Part shown: one piece after another, positions 25,680-34,413 of the stretch
How positions within the stretch are numbered: the stretch's first letter is position 1
How the letters are laid out: each line of letters opens with the position of its first letter
From: JBDUDK01 sp040002995
Lineage (GTDB): Bacteria; Actinomycetota; Acidimicrobiia; Acidimicrobiales; Ilumatobacteraceae
Assembly (NCBI GenBank): GCA_040002995.1
Contig: JBDUDK010000081.1
Coordinates: 24,224-88,223, forward strand
Length of the DNA: 64,000 bases
Direction: 5' to 3'
Program-made: the position numbers and the translations under genes
The notes under the pieces: model-generated
What the model was told of the DNA's origin: nothing
What the model saw: the letters and a program-made list of their open reading frames with translations, nothing else
Databases searched by the model: none

Positions 25680-26765
25680 ATGAGCAAAGTCTTGATCGCC
25701 GGTGCGAGCGGGCTCGTTGGTGCCGCGGCAGTCGACAAGTTTCTCGACGACGGCTACGACGTCATCGCCGTCTCGAGACGGAAACCCGAGGTCGAGAGCG
25801 ATCGCCCGTTCGAGCACATGCCCGTCGATCTACGCGACACGGAAGCCAGCAAGAAGGCATTCAGCAAGCTGCCCGACGTCACCCATGTCGTCTACACGGC
25901 GGTCTACGAAAAGCCGGGCCTGATCCCGGGCTGGCAGGAGCGCGATCAGATGGACACGAATCTGACGATGCTGCGCAACTTGATGGACCCGCTGACGAAG
26001 TCGGCGAAGGGACTGAAGCACGTGAGCCTGCTCCAGGGCACCAAGGCGTACGGAGTGCACGTGCACCCCATGCCCGTCCCCGCACGAGAGCGGTTCCCGC
26101 GCGATCAGCACGAGAATTTCTATTGGCTCCAAGAGGACTACATCCGCGACAAGTCCGCCAAGGACGGTTGGACGTTCAGCATCTGGCGCCCGCAGTTGAT
26201 CGTTGGTCCCAACTACGGCGTCGTGATGAATCTGCCTCCCATCATCGGCGCGTACGCCGCGATCCTCAAAGAGGAAGGGGAGCCGTTCGGCTTCCCAGGG
26301 GGCTGTCCATGGGCGTGGGAGGCGGTCGACACCCGCCTCGTCGCCAACGCCCTCGCGTGGGGCGCTACCGCTCCTCAGGCGGCCGGCGAGACGTACAACC
26401 TCACGAACGGCGAAGTCTTCGAGTGGCGCAGTATCTGGCCGGCGATGGCCAAGACGCTCGGGGTCGAAGTGGGCCCCGACAAGCCGGTGCGTCTGGCCGA
26501 GTTCCTCTTGGACAACGCCCACGTGTGGGACGGCATCGTGAAGAAGCACGACCTCAGGCCCATCCCGATGTCGGAGCTGGTCGGGGAGTCGCACCACTAC
26601 GCCGATTTCTGCTTTCTGTACGGAGCCACTGAGGCACCGATGGCGTTCGTTAGCACCGTCAAGATCAAACAAGCGGGCTTCACCGAGACCTACGACACCG
26701 AAGAGTCGTTCTGCTACTGGCTGCAAAAGCTCATCGACCGCAAGGTGCTGCCGCCGGCGAACTAG
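25680..26765 (+). CDS. PRISE-type (progesterone 5-beta-reductase/iridoid-synthase-like) NAD(P)-dependent SDR
   Basis: A 361-residue protein with GASGLVG at residues 8-14. SLLQGTKAYGVH contains the lysine, and ENFYWLQEDYI the tyrosine, of the PRISE subgroup of extended SDRs. These enzymes reduce activated C=C bonds of enones, such as steroid or monoterpenoid substrates. Bacterial members are much less studied. The stop interlocks with that of the convergent dehydrogenase gene (CTAG). Its position among acyl-CoA and luciferase-like genes suits degradation of a cyclic ketone (inference). Confidence 0.87.
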   Translation: MSKVLIAGASGLVGAAAVDKFLDDGYDVIAVSRRKPEVESDRPFEHMPVDLRDTEASKKAFSKLPDVTHVVYTAVYEKPGLIPGWQERDQMDTNLTMLRNLMDPLTKSAKGLKHVSLLQGTKAYGVHVHPMPVPARERFPRDQHENFYWLQEDYIRDKSAKDGWTFSIWRPQLIVGPNYGVVMNLPPIIGAYAAILKEEGEPFGFPGGCPWAWEAVDTRLVANALAWGATAPQAAGETYNLTNGEVFEWRSIWPAMAKTLGVEVGPDKPVRLAEFLLDNAHVWDGIVKKHDLRPIPMSELVGESHHYADFCFLYGATEAPMAFVSTVKIKQAGFTETYDTEESFCYWLQKLIDRKVLPPAN

Positions 26766-27628
26766 CCCGTCCCGCTCACGAACTGCCAGATGCGCGTGAA
26801 GTCGCTTCCGGGCATCGCCGCGTCGACCTGCGTCCAGAGCTCGGCGACGGCCCGCGCGACGTAGGCGGGCGTGCCCACGCGCTCCGTCGAGTCGATGTAG
26901 AGGCGGGCGTCCTTGGCCATCAGCTGCGTGCGAAAGCCCGCGTCGTACGTGCCCGTCACGATCCGGTTCGGAAACTTGTCGACGGTGGCTGAGTTTCGGC
27001 CCGTGGACACGTTCAGCACATCCAACATCACGCCCATCTCGAGCCCGTGAGCGTGACCGAACGCGAGAGCCTCCGACGTCGCCGCGAGCGCGGTGGCCGA
27101 CAGCATGTTGTTCAGCAGCTTCATGACTTGTCCCTGCCCGGCCCGGCTGCCGACTTGGAAGACGTTGCCGGCGAAGGCCTCGAGCGCGTTTCGGTGGGCC
27201 TCGAACACTTCGTCGGGGCCGGCGAACATGAGCGAGATGGTCGCGGCCTGAGCTCCCGCGACCCCACCCGATACCGGCCCGTCGACATAGATCACGCCTA
27301 CGGCGGCGAGTCGTGTCGCGGCGGTCACCGCAACGGTTGGCCCGACCGTCGACAGGTCGATCACTGTCGCTACTTGCCGGGGCGCGGCGGTGACGATTTC
27401 GTCGACGACCTCGAGCACCGCGGCGCCGTCGGGCAGGCTGAGCAGGACGGTGTCGGCCGCTGCCCACACGTCGGCGGCTCCCGCCGCGGATCGCACCCCG
27501 GGCGGGAGTCGCTCGGCGGTGCCCGCGGCGTCGAAGCCGACGACGTCGAAGCCGGCCCGCGCCAGATTGGTGGCCATGGGGTGGCCCATGTTGCCCAGCC
27601 CGATGAACCCGAACGTTCGCTCGCTCAC
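26762..27628 (-). CDS. NAD(P)-dependent 3-hydroxyisobutyrate dehydrogenase-like oxidoreductase
   Basis: A 288-residue beta-hydroxyacid dehydrogenase. FGFIGLGNMGHPMATNLARA is the Rossmann start, DGPVSGGVAGA the substrate loop, and GQGQVMKLLNNML carries the catalytic lysine; NSATVDKFPNRI follows. It oxidises a 3-hydroxy acid or reduces a semialdehyde; the substrate is unspecified. The GTG start overlaps the stop of the upstream CMD-family gene (GTGA), so the two are translated together. Confidence 0.9.
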   Translation of the reverse strand: MSERTFGFIGLGNMGHPMATNLARAGFDVVGFDAAGTAERLPPGVRSAAGAADVWAAADTVLLSLPDGAAVLEVVDEIVTAAPRQVATVIDLSTVGPTVAVTAATRLAAVGVIYVDGPVSGGVAGAQAATISLMFAGPDEVFEAHRNALEAFAGNVFQVGSRAGQGQVMKLLNNMLSATALAATSEALAFGHAHGLEMGVMLDVLNVSTGRNSATVDKFPNRIVTGTYDAGFRTQLMAKDARLYIDSTERVGTPAYVARAVAELWTQVDAAMPGSDFTRIWQFVSGTG

Positions 27629-28020
27629 GGCGCGGGCGCGGGCTTTATGTCCTCGGCGTCGAGCACTTCTCGAGCGAGCCGGAACGCCTCTACCCCAGCG
27701 GGTATACCCGCGTACACGGCGATCTGGATCAGCGTGTCGCGCAACTCCTCGAGCGTGCACCCGTTGCGCAGCGCCCCGCGGAAGTGCGACTTGAACTCAT
27801 GCGGCCGGTTGAGCGCGGCCAGCATGCACAGGTTGTTCAGGCTGCGCTGGCGGTCTGTGAGCGCGGAGCGACCCCAGACCTCACCCCAGCAGTATTCGGT
27901 GACGAGTTTCTGGAACTCGATGTTGAAACTGTCGGCGCTCGCGAACGCGCGGCTCACGTACTCCTCGCCCATGACGCGTGTGCGGGCTTCGAGCCCGACC
28001 TCGAAAAGCTCAGCGTCCAA
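27625..28020 (-). CDS. Carboxymuconolactone decarboxylase family protein
   Basis: A 131-residue AhpD-fold protein: VTEYCWGEVWGR, then ALTDRQRSLNNLCMLAALNR and AVYAGIPAGVEAFRLAREVL. This matches 4-carboxymuconolactone decarboxylases of the protocatechuate pathway, although no other genes of that pathway are next to it. A TTG start is chosen because GAGGAGG lies six bases upstream and the homologous N-terminus begins here. It is divergent from the MBL hydrolase and shares overlapping -10 boxes with it. Confidence 0.87.
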   Translation of the reverse strand: MDAELFEVGLEARTRVMGEEYVSRAFASADSFNIEFQKLVTEYCWGEVWGRSALTDRQRSLNNLCMLAALNRPHEFKSHFRGALRNGCTLEELRDTLIQIAVYAGIPAGVEAFRLAREVLDAEDIKPAPAP

Positions 28021-28057
28021 GACATCCTCCTCGTGTCGGCCACTCCGGCGCGCTCGG

Positions 28058-28065
28058 TAATCTAC
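28058..28065. promoter_or_regulatory. Overlapping divergent -10 boxes (TAATCTA core)
   Basis: TAATCT reads on the plus strand at 28058-28063 and TAGATT on the minus strand at 28060-28065. They serve the MBL gene (ATG 28096) and the CMD gene (TTG 28020). Both genes have ribosome sites, so both mRNAs would have short leaders. Confidence 0.4.
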
Positions 28066-28095
28066 GGCGCCGCTCGACTGAGCTGGAGAGGCGAC

Positions 28096-28890
28096 ATGAC
28101 CGATCGCGACACCTACCGTGTGTTCGCCGTGAAGTACGCGGAGCGCGACGCGCGGCGAGCAGAGCACTTCCTCGGTGGCGATCCTCACGACGCGCCCATG
28201 CCGATGGACTATTTCGTTTGGGCTGTCGTGGGCGCCGAGCGCACATGGGTGGTCGACACCGGTTTCGGCCCGAGCGATGCGGCGGCGCGCGGTCGCCGGC
28301 TGGTGCGCTCGAGCGCTGAGGCCCTGGCGACGATCGGCGTCGACGCGGCCACGGCATCCGACGTCGTCCTGACGCACCTTCACTACGACCATGTCGGTGG
28401 CTTCGACCAATTCCCTGCGGCCCGCTTCCACCTCCAAGACCGCGAAATGGCGTATGCCACGGGCCGGCAGATGACTCGACCCGCGCTGAATCATGCGTTC
28501 ACCGCTGAGCATGTCGCCAACCTGGTGGTCGCGGTGCATCAGCGCCGGGTCGTGTTCCACGACGGCGATCACGAGCTCGCGCCGGGTTTGTCGGTGCACC
28601 TCATCGGAGGTCACACCGGCGGTCTCCAGGTGGTGAGAGTCCGCACCGCGCGCGGTTGGCTCGTGCTCGCCTCCGACGCCACGCACTACTACGAGAACAT
28701 CGAGACCGGTCGGCCCTTCCCGATCGTGCTCGATGTCGGCGCCATGCTCGACGGCTACGACACCCTCCGCCGGCTGGCCGACTCGCCCCGCGCGATCGTG
28801 CCCGGACACGATCCGCTCGTCTTGGAACGCTTTCCAGCCGCCCGGCCTGGCCTCGAGGGCATCGCCGTCAGCCTCGACATCGAGGTGTGA
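28096..28890 (+). CDS. MBL-fold metallo-hydrolase (lactonase-like)
   Basis: A 264-residue metallo-beta-lactamase-fold protein. LTHLHYDHVGGF supplies the HxHxDH zinc site; HLIGGHTGG, VLASDATHYYENI and IVPGHDP supply the rest. The pattern is close to N-acyl-homoserine lactonases and other ring-opening lactonases. GGAGAGG before the ATG fixes the start. Within the catabolic region a lactone made by Baeyer-Villiger chemistry is a possible substrate (inference). Confidence 0.88.
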   Translation: MTDRDTYRVFAVKYAERDARRAEHFLGGDPHDAPMPMDYFVWAVVGAERTWVVDTGFGPSDAAARGRRLVRSSAEALATIGVDAATASDVVLTHLHYDHVGGFDQFPAARFHLQDREMAYATGRQMTRPALNHAFTAEHVANLVVAVHQRRVVFHDGDHELAPGLSVHLIGGHTGGLQVVRVRTARGWLVLASDATHYYENIETGRPFPIVLDVGAMLDGYDTLRRLADSPRAIVPGHDPLVLERFPAARPGLEGIAVSLDIEV

Positions 28891-28900
28891 CGCGGCCCCA

Positions 28901-29815
28901 TCACCCCAGCAGCGGGACGACCTCACGCGCCAGCCGGGAGACCTGGTTCTCGGCGTCGTCGAGCGCGGGGATCACGACGATGCTGTCGGCACCCGCGTCA
29001 TGCAGCGCGGAGATCGCCGCGGCGCATTCTCGTGGTGTGCCCACCACGGCGAGCTGGTCGAGGACGTCGTCGGGCACGCTCGACGCGATGTCGCGCGCCG
29101 TCAGTCCGAGCGGGGCCAGCTGGGCGTCGAGGGATGATGTGGGAGTGAGCGCACGTCGGACCGTGGCCCGAGCCGTCTCGCGGTCGTCGTCAACATGGAA
29201 CCAGGCATAGGTCGTGACCGATGCCCCGGAGTTGGCCATCAGGCGACGCGCGGCCTCGATGTAAGCCGGGCTCGAGTACTCCGGCAGGAGCACACCATCG
29301 GCGACGGTGCCGGCGAGCGCGAGTGATCGCGGCCCTGTGACACCCGCCAGAACAGGTGGCGGATCGTGCGCGGGAAACACGAGGCCCACATCGGCGAGGT
29401 GCACGTGGCGACCATCGACGTCGACTGACTCGCCTCGCAGCAGGCGGCGCACGACATCGATCGTCTCGCCGAGCGCGGCGAGTGGAGAGGGGGCGCGGGC
29501 GCCTATCTGGCTCATCCAGGTCTGGACGCCGTGCCCGATGCCGGCCACGAGGCGGGCCGGATGCAGGCGCGCCAACGCCGCGAACTCCATCGCCAGCACG
29601 GCCGGGTTGCGCACGACCGCAGGGGCCACGCCCAGCCCCACGGTGACCCGTTCAGTGACGGCGAGAGCCGTCGCGGTCGATGCGATCCCGCCGGCCCAGA
29701 AACAATCCTCGACGAGCCAGAGTTCGTCGAGTCCGAGACCGTCGACGAGACGCGCGAACGGGATCAGCCTCTCCGGCGGTAAGAGGCACCGGAACATTGC
29801 GCCGACGCGGATCAC
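28901..29815 (-). CDS. LLM-class (F420-type) oxidoreductase
   Basis: A 304-residue luciferase-like TIM barrel of the short F420 type: GLGLDELWLVEDCFW, then VGLGVAPAVVRNPAVLAME and LVAGIGHGVQTWMSQIG, and PPVLAGVTGPRSLALAG. It lacks the EHH motif of the longer family members, fitting the F420-dependent group. The GTG start overlaps the stop of the upstream acyl-CoA ligase (GTGA), so the pair is co-translated. Confidence 0.87.
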   Translation of the reverse strand: MIRVGAMFRCLLPPERLIPFARLVDGLGLDELWLVEDCFWAGGIASTATALAVTERVTVGLGVAPAVVRNPAVLAMEFAALARLHPARLVAGIGHGVQTWMSQIGARAPSPLAALGETIDVVRRLLRGESVDVDGRHVHLADVGLVFPAHDPPPVLAGVTGPRSLALAGTVADGVLLPEYSSPAYIEAARRLMANSGASVTTYAWFHVDDDRETARATVRRALTPTSSLDAQLAPLGLTARDIASSVPDDVLDQLAVVGTPRECAAAISALHDAGADSIVVIPALDDAENQVSRLAREVVPLLG

Positions 29816-31506
29816 GCGGTAGCGCCGCCCAGCAACTCATTGCGAAGGTCGCGCTTCAGCACCTTGCCGGTGGCCGTGCGGGGCAGCGGTTCGTCGCGGA
29901 ACACGATCCGCGAGGGGACCTTGAACCGGGCGAGGCGACCGGCGACGAACTCCTGCAGTTCGGCCGCGCTCACCGCGCTTCCGGGCTTCAACTCCACCAC
30001 GGCCGCAACCTCCTCACCGTAGACAGCGTGGGGGAGGCCGACGATCGCCACATCGGCGATGGCGGGGTGCTCGAACAGCACCGCTTCGACTTCGGCCGAG
30101 TACACGTTCTCGCCGCCGCGGATCACGACGTCCTTCAGCCGGTCGACGACATACAAGAAGCCGTCGTCGTCCCAGTGGCCGAGGTCGCCACTGTGGAACC
30201 ACCCGTCGGTGAACGCGGCCGCGGTGGCCTCTGGCTTGTTCCAGTAGCCCTTGACGATGTTCGGGCCCCGGATCCACAGTTCGCCCACCTCGCCCGGCGC
30301 GCAATCGTGGCCATGCTCCGCCACGATCCGGATGTCGGCACCGAGCACCGGCCGGCCGATGCTCTGCGGGTGATCGAAGTACTCGCCGCCGGCGTTGATC
30401 ACGATCGCCGACGTCGTTTCCGTGAGCCCGTAGCCATTGGCCGGCGACACCCGCGACTCGAAACGATCCTGCATACGGCGGATGAGGTCGGGGGGCACGG
30501 GAGCGCCGCCCGACGCAATGCCGGCGAGGGCCTCGTTGTCGACGGTGTCGAGAAGCGGCGACTCGAGAACTTGGCGCAACAGCATCGGCACCAGCGATGT
30601 GCTCGTGATGCGCTCCTGGGCCATCAGCTCGATCGCCCGCGCGACATCCCACTTGTACATCAGCACGAGCTTCGAACCGAATGCCGCGGCGACGTACATG
30701 CCGGTGAGCCCGCCGATGTGGAAGAACGGGAAGACCTGGAGCGAGGCGGGTTGGTTGGCCGGCGGCGCGACCGGCGCGCCGGCCATCTCGAGACCGAGGA
30801 CGCCCATGAACATCGTGTTCATGATGTTCGTGCAGTGGTTGCGGTGCGTGGCCAGGGCGCCCTTGGGCGCGCCCGTTGTGCCCGAGGTGTAGAGGATCGT
30901 GGCGTAGTCCTCGGGCAGGATCTCGAGGTCGGGCATCGGTGCCGACGTGTCGAGCGTGTCGCGAAGCTCCTCCCACCGCTCGACACCCTCGGGGAGTTCG
31001 CCCTTGTAGCGGCTCACGATCGCGCCGCGCACACCGAGGTCGGCGAAACGGTCGCGGAGTCGGTCCCATCGCTCGCCGTCGACGACGATCACTTTGGCGC
31101 CGGAGTCGGCGATGCCGTACTCGAGTTCTGGGCCGGTCCACCACGCGTTCAGGGGCACGGCGACCGCGCCCAGGGCCACCGTGGCCCAAAACGCCACGAT
31201 CCACTCCGGGTAGTTGCGCGCGGAGATCGCCACCCGGTCGCTTTTGGCGATGTTGTACCGATCGCGAAGGTGTTGGGCCAGTCCACACACCAGCTTCAGG
31301 TGCTCGTCGAACGTGAGCCGCTCGTCGTCGTAGACGACGAACTCCTTCGAGCCGTGCATCCCGGTCAGGGCCAAGACGTCGCGCATGGATCCCGGCGCGT
31401 TCTTGAACACTCGCCACGGCACGTCGTCGAGGACGAGGCCGCCCAACTCGAACATGGCTCCGGGCGCCGTAAGAACAGCCACCGCTTCGTCGCGCGTTTT
31501 GGACAA
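29812..31506 (-). CDS. AMP-dependent acyl-CoA synthetase/ligase
   Basis: A 564-residue ANL-superfamily enzyme. It has the ATP loop YTSGTTGAPKGALATH, motif GYGLTETTSA, the hinge SGDLGHWDDDGFLY and the catalytic lysine in RTATGKVLKRDLR. It activates a carboxylic acid to its CoA thioester; the acid is unknown. The TTG start is supported by GAAGGGAG six bases upstream. An inverted repeat covers this ribosome site. A luciferase-like gene follows in the operon. Confidence 0.92.
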   Translation of the reverse strand: MSKTRDEAVAVLTAPGAMFELGGLVLDDVPWRVFKNAPGSMRDVLALTGMHGSKEFVVYDDERLTFDEHLKLVCGLAQHLRDRYNIAKSDRVAISARNYPEWIVAFWATVALGAVAVPLNAWWTGPELEYGIADSGAKVIVVDGERWDRLRDRFADLGVRGAIVSRYKGELPEGVERWEELRDTLDTSAPMPDLEILPEDYATILYTSGTTGAPKGALATHRNHCTNIMNTMFMGVLGLEMAGAPVAPPANQPASLQVFPFFHIGGLTGMYVAAAFGSKLVLMYKWDVARAIELMAQERITSTSLVPMLLRQVLESPLLDTVDNEALAGIASGGAPVPPDLIRRMQDRFESRVSPANGYGLTETTSAIVINAGGEYFDHPQSIGRPVLGADIRIVAEHGHDCAPGEVGELWIRGPNIVKGYWNKPEATAAAFTDGWFHSGDLGHWDDDGFLYVVDRLKDVVIRGGENVYSAEVEAVLFEHPAIADVAIVGLPHAVYGEEVAAVVELKPGSAVSAAELQEFVAGRLARFKVPSRIVFRDEPLPRTATGKVLKRDLRNELLGGATA

Positions 31507-31514
31507 CGCCGCTC

Positions 31515-31547
31515 CCTTCAAATTCTTTGGCCCAGAACGTTTGAAGG
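31515..31547 (-). promoter_or_regulatory. Inverted repeat overlapping the ligase ribosome-binding site
   Basis: Arms CCTTCAAA (31515-31522) and TTTGAAGG (31540-31547) are perfect 8-bp complements with a 17-bp spacer. In the minus-strand mRNA the 3' arm ends inside GAAGGGAG, the ligase ribosome site. It could be a translation-control hairpin or a repressor operator. The rest of 31548-31740 is a divergent intergenic stretch of lower GC with no other clear element. Confidence 0.45.
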
Positions 31548-31740
31548 CCCCTCTGAGCCGAACGGCTCGGACGGTACCGCACGTATTCCGTCGTTCTTTT
31601 CTGCGCCGGAGGGCATTTGGGCCTGCACTGGGGAAGAATCGGGCGATGCGCGCGACCACCTGGCCGGCCCCGAGCCGTCCATACAACTCCCAGCTTCCGC
31701 ACAGGAGTCCGCCAGGTCGCTCGTGTGTGCTGGGGCGCTC

Positions 31741-33033
31741 GTGAGTCCACAACGGCGTACAGCCCATGACCCAGGTCGACGCTCGGCCACCCGGTCGGAA
31801 CGGCGGCGGGCGGCCCTGGAGCGGCGCCGCCAGCTTGCGCGGCGACTCGCGCACGGTGAGAGGCGGGCCCGGCGCCGTCGATTGATCATTCGCGCGTCGG
31901 CAGCCGGTCTCGTTCTGGTTGCGGTCGCCGTCACCGGCATCGTGCTCGTCGAACGGGACGGAGGGACGACCCACTACAGCCTCACCGGTAAGAAGGTGGC
32001 CACGCCGGCGGGCACGTTCTCTATCTCTTTGACCCCGTCGGCCTATCAGGCGGTGTACCGCCTCGACTCCTATAACTCCACGGGCACAGTCACGACGACG
32101 ACCCAGGAGTACACGATCAGCCGGCCCTTCAACGCGAAAATTGTCGCCAAGGTGGGAGCGCCGCCCGGAGGGGCCACCAACTTTTCGATCATCGGCACTT
32201 TGGGTCTCTACTCGCAGACCTCGGCCGGCAGCGCGCCCACCATCTCCCGTGGAGCCCCGCAGACCTCGCTCGGTGACTACCGGTTCGACGCCGCGCTCAA
32301 TGACCTCATCGCCCAAGGGCTCTTTGTCGCCCGTGAACGCCGCCAGGTGCTGGGCCGCGACTGCCAGGTGTACCGCACGGGACAGGCGCTCGAGACGTTC
32401 TCCGTGGCCGCCCCGGCCGCGGATTCCTACGCCGACGTCTGCATTGACTCGTCCGGCCTCGTCCTCGAGGAAATGACCGTGCTGGCCAACAAGATCTCCG
32501 AACGACGCATCGTGACGAAAATCGACGACACCACGAAACCGGCCGACTCTGTGTTCGCCATCACCGGCGCCCCGCCGACCCTCGCCGACGGCGGCCAGGA
32601 GCTCAACCCGATCTCAGCGATCTCCGCTCCCACGCCCGGCTACTGGCTGCTCGACGCCCCTCCTGCCGGCTACGAGTTGCAGGGTCGATACCTGATTCGG
32701 GTGCCCGCGGCCCCTGACACCTCGACCTCGACAACGACCACGACCGTGGCCGGCCAGGCGCCGCCGGTCAAAGAGAGCTATGTCGACGTCTACGTCAACG
32801 CCGACAAGGCGATCATCATCGAACAGGGCCCGACGGCCTCGGAGCCCACTACCCCTGCCAGCGGTGGGGCCGAGGCCGACGCCGGCGGCCTCGGCACGGC
32901 TCATGTCGCCGCCGGCGTCGTGGGCAACACCCTGGCGGCGACCCCTCAGGCCACGGTTCCGTGGTTTGTGCACGTCACGGGAACGGTTCCGCTGGTCGAA
33001 CTCGAGAAGGTCGCGAGCAGTCTGCACATCTAG
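31741..33033 (+). CDS. Membrane-anchored exported protein of unknown function
   Basis: A 430-residue protein that I do not recognise. Residues 5-48 are extremely arginine-rich (about one residue in three). One membrane helix follows (about 53-70, SAAGLVLVAVAVTGIVLV), then an outside region. Residues 80-275 are beta-rich, with two cysteines (C208, C234) that could form a disulfide, and look loosely like the LolA/RseB-type fold. A threonine/serine linker (near 327-335) leads to a second small domain. The GTG start follows directly from the reading frame; the start is moderately sure. Confidence 0.7.
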   Translation: MSPQRRTAHDPGRRSATRSERRRAALERRRQLARRLAHGERRARRRRLIIRASAAGLVLVAVAVTGIVLVERDGGTTHYSLTGKKVATPAGTFSISLTPSAYQAVYRLDSYNSTGTVTTTTQEYTISRPFNAKIVAKVGAPPGGATNFSIIGTLGLYSQTSAGSAPTISRGAPQTSLGDYRFDAALNDLIAQGLFVARERRQVLGRDCQVYRTGQALETFSVAAPAADSYADVCIDSSGLVLEEMTVLANKISERRIVTKIDDTTKPADSVFAITGAPPTLADGGQELNPISAISAPTPGYWLLDAPPAGYELQGRYLIRVPAAPDTSTSTTTTTVAGQAPPVKESYVDVYVNADKAIIIEQGPTASEPTTPASGGAEADAGGLGTAHVAAGVVGNTLAATPQATVPWFVHVTGTVPLVELEKVASSLHI

Positions 33034-33138
33034 CGGACTTGACCGATTGCAAATGACGTTCGACGATTGGCCCGTGCACCTTTCCTCGGACAACCCGACA
33101 ATCCGCCCCACCTGCTCTTCGTCCCTTGGACGGTCGTG

Positions 33139-34413
33139 ATGGATTTCGACATTCCCAAGGACCTCGCCGACTACCTGGATGAGCTCGACGAGTTCATCCA
33201 GCGCGAGATTCGGCCGCTCGAGCAACAAGACGACAACATCCGGTTCTTCGACCACCGTCGGGAGGACTCTCGAACCGACTGGGACCGCGGCGGCCTGCCG
33301 AACGCGGAGTGGGAGGCGCTCTTGGGCGAGGCGCGTCGACGCGCCGACGCCGCGGGCCACTACCGCTACCCGTTCCCCGCGAAGTACGGCGGCAAGGACG
33401 GAACCAACCTCGGGATGGCCGTGATCCGGGAGCACCTGGCGTCGAAGGGGCTCGGTTTGCATTGCGACTTGCAGAACGAACACGCCATCGTGGGCAACAA
33501 CGTCGGGTTGTTGCTCATGCTGAACTACGGAACCGACGTGCAGAAGGCCGAGTGGATCGACGATCTCGCCGAACATCGGCGCGGGTTCGCGTTCGGCATC
33601 ACCGAACCCGAGCACGGGTCCGACGCAACCCACATGGAGACGCACGCGGAGCGCGACGGCGACGAGTGGGTGATCAACGGTGAGAAGACGTGGAACACGG
33701 GCATTCATACCGCGCAGTACGACCTGATCTTCGCCCGCACCAGTGGCAAGGCTGGCGACGGGAGCGGGATCACGTCGTTTCTCGTCCCAACCTCGTCTCC
33801 TGGTTTCAAGGTCGAGGAGTACTTGTGGACGTTCAACATGCCTACCGACCACGCCCACATCTCGCTCACCAACGTTCGGGTCCACAATGACGCGATCTTC
33901 GGCGGTGAGGGCAAAGGGCTGCAGGTGGTGCAACACTTCTTCAACGAGAACCGGATCCGCCAGGCCGCGTCGAGCCTCGGCGCTGCCCAGTTCTGCATCA
34001 ACGAGTCAATCGAGTATGCGAAGGTACGCAAGCCCTTCGGCAAGCCGTTGGCCACGAACCAGGCGATTCAGTTCCCTCTGGTCGAGCTGCAGACGCAGTG
34101 CGAGATGCTGCGGGCGCTGATCCACAAGACGGCTTGGGGAATGGACACGCATGGCGCCTTTTCGCAGTCTGAGCGCGTCTCGATGTGCAACTACTGGGCC
34201 AACCGCATGTGCTGCGACGCCGCCGACAGGGCGATGCAGGTGCACGGCGGCATGGGTTACTCGCGCCACAAGCCCTTCGAGCACATCTACCGTCACCACC
34301 GTCGGTACCGCATCACCGAGGGCGCCGAGGAGATCCAGATGCGAAGGGTGGCCGGCTACATGTTCGGATTCATGAAGCAGAACGCACCCAAGGGCGTCGA
34401 CGCGACCTCATAG
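33139..34413 (+). CDS. Acyl-CoA dehydrogenase
   Basis: A 424-residue flavoprotein with GFAFGITEPEHGSDATHME (substrate/FAD segment) and INGEKTWNTGIH. IRQAASSLGAAQFCIN follows, and the C-terminal YRITEGAEEIQMRRVAGY carries the usual base region. It should introduce an alpha,beta double bond into an acyl-CoA. The N-terminal WDRGGLPNAEWEAL extension is typical of long actinobacterial paralogs. The ATG at 33139 is used; a GTG one codon earlier is possible. Convergent with the SnoaL-like gene, sharing 6 bp (TCATAG). Confidence 0.92.
   Translation: MDFDIPKDLADYLDELDEFIQREIRPLEQQDDNIRFFDHRREDSRTDWDRGGLPNAEWEALLGEARRRADAAGHYRYPFPAKYGGKDGTNLGMAVIREHLASKGLGLHCDLQNEHAIVGNNVGLLLMLNYGTDVQKAEWIDDLAEHRRGFAFGITEPEHGSDATHMETHAERDGDEWVINGEKTWNTGIHTAQYDLIFARTSGKAGDGSGITSFLVPTSSPGFKVEEYLWTFNMPTDHAHISLTNVRVHNDAIFGGEGKGLQVVQHFFNENRIRQAASSLGAAQFCINESIEYAKVRKPFGKPLATNQAIQFPLVELQTQCEMLRALIHKTAWGMDTHGAFSQSERVSMCNYWANRMCCDAADRAMQVHGGMGYSRHKPFEHIYRHHRRYRITEGAEEIQMRRVAGYMFGFMKQNAPKGVDATS

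Noticed and set aside
25830..27467. 545-codon minus-strand open frame across the PRISE reductase and the hydroxyisobutyrate-type dehydrogenase
   Set aside because: Codon-position bias of high-GC DNA keeps it open; it is antisense to one clear gene and out of frame with another, and shows no motifs.
29680..31740. Long plus-strand open frame in front of the exported protein at 31741, opposite the acyl-CoA ligase
   Set aside because: It is the antisense of a complete AMP-ligase with all motifs; its translation is Arg/Ala/Gly-rich without any domain. Only the part from 31741 is coding.
32614..33936. 440-codon minus-strand open frame opposite the exported protein and acyl-CoA dehydrogenase
   Set aside because: Antisense shadow without domain, ribosome site or signal.
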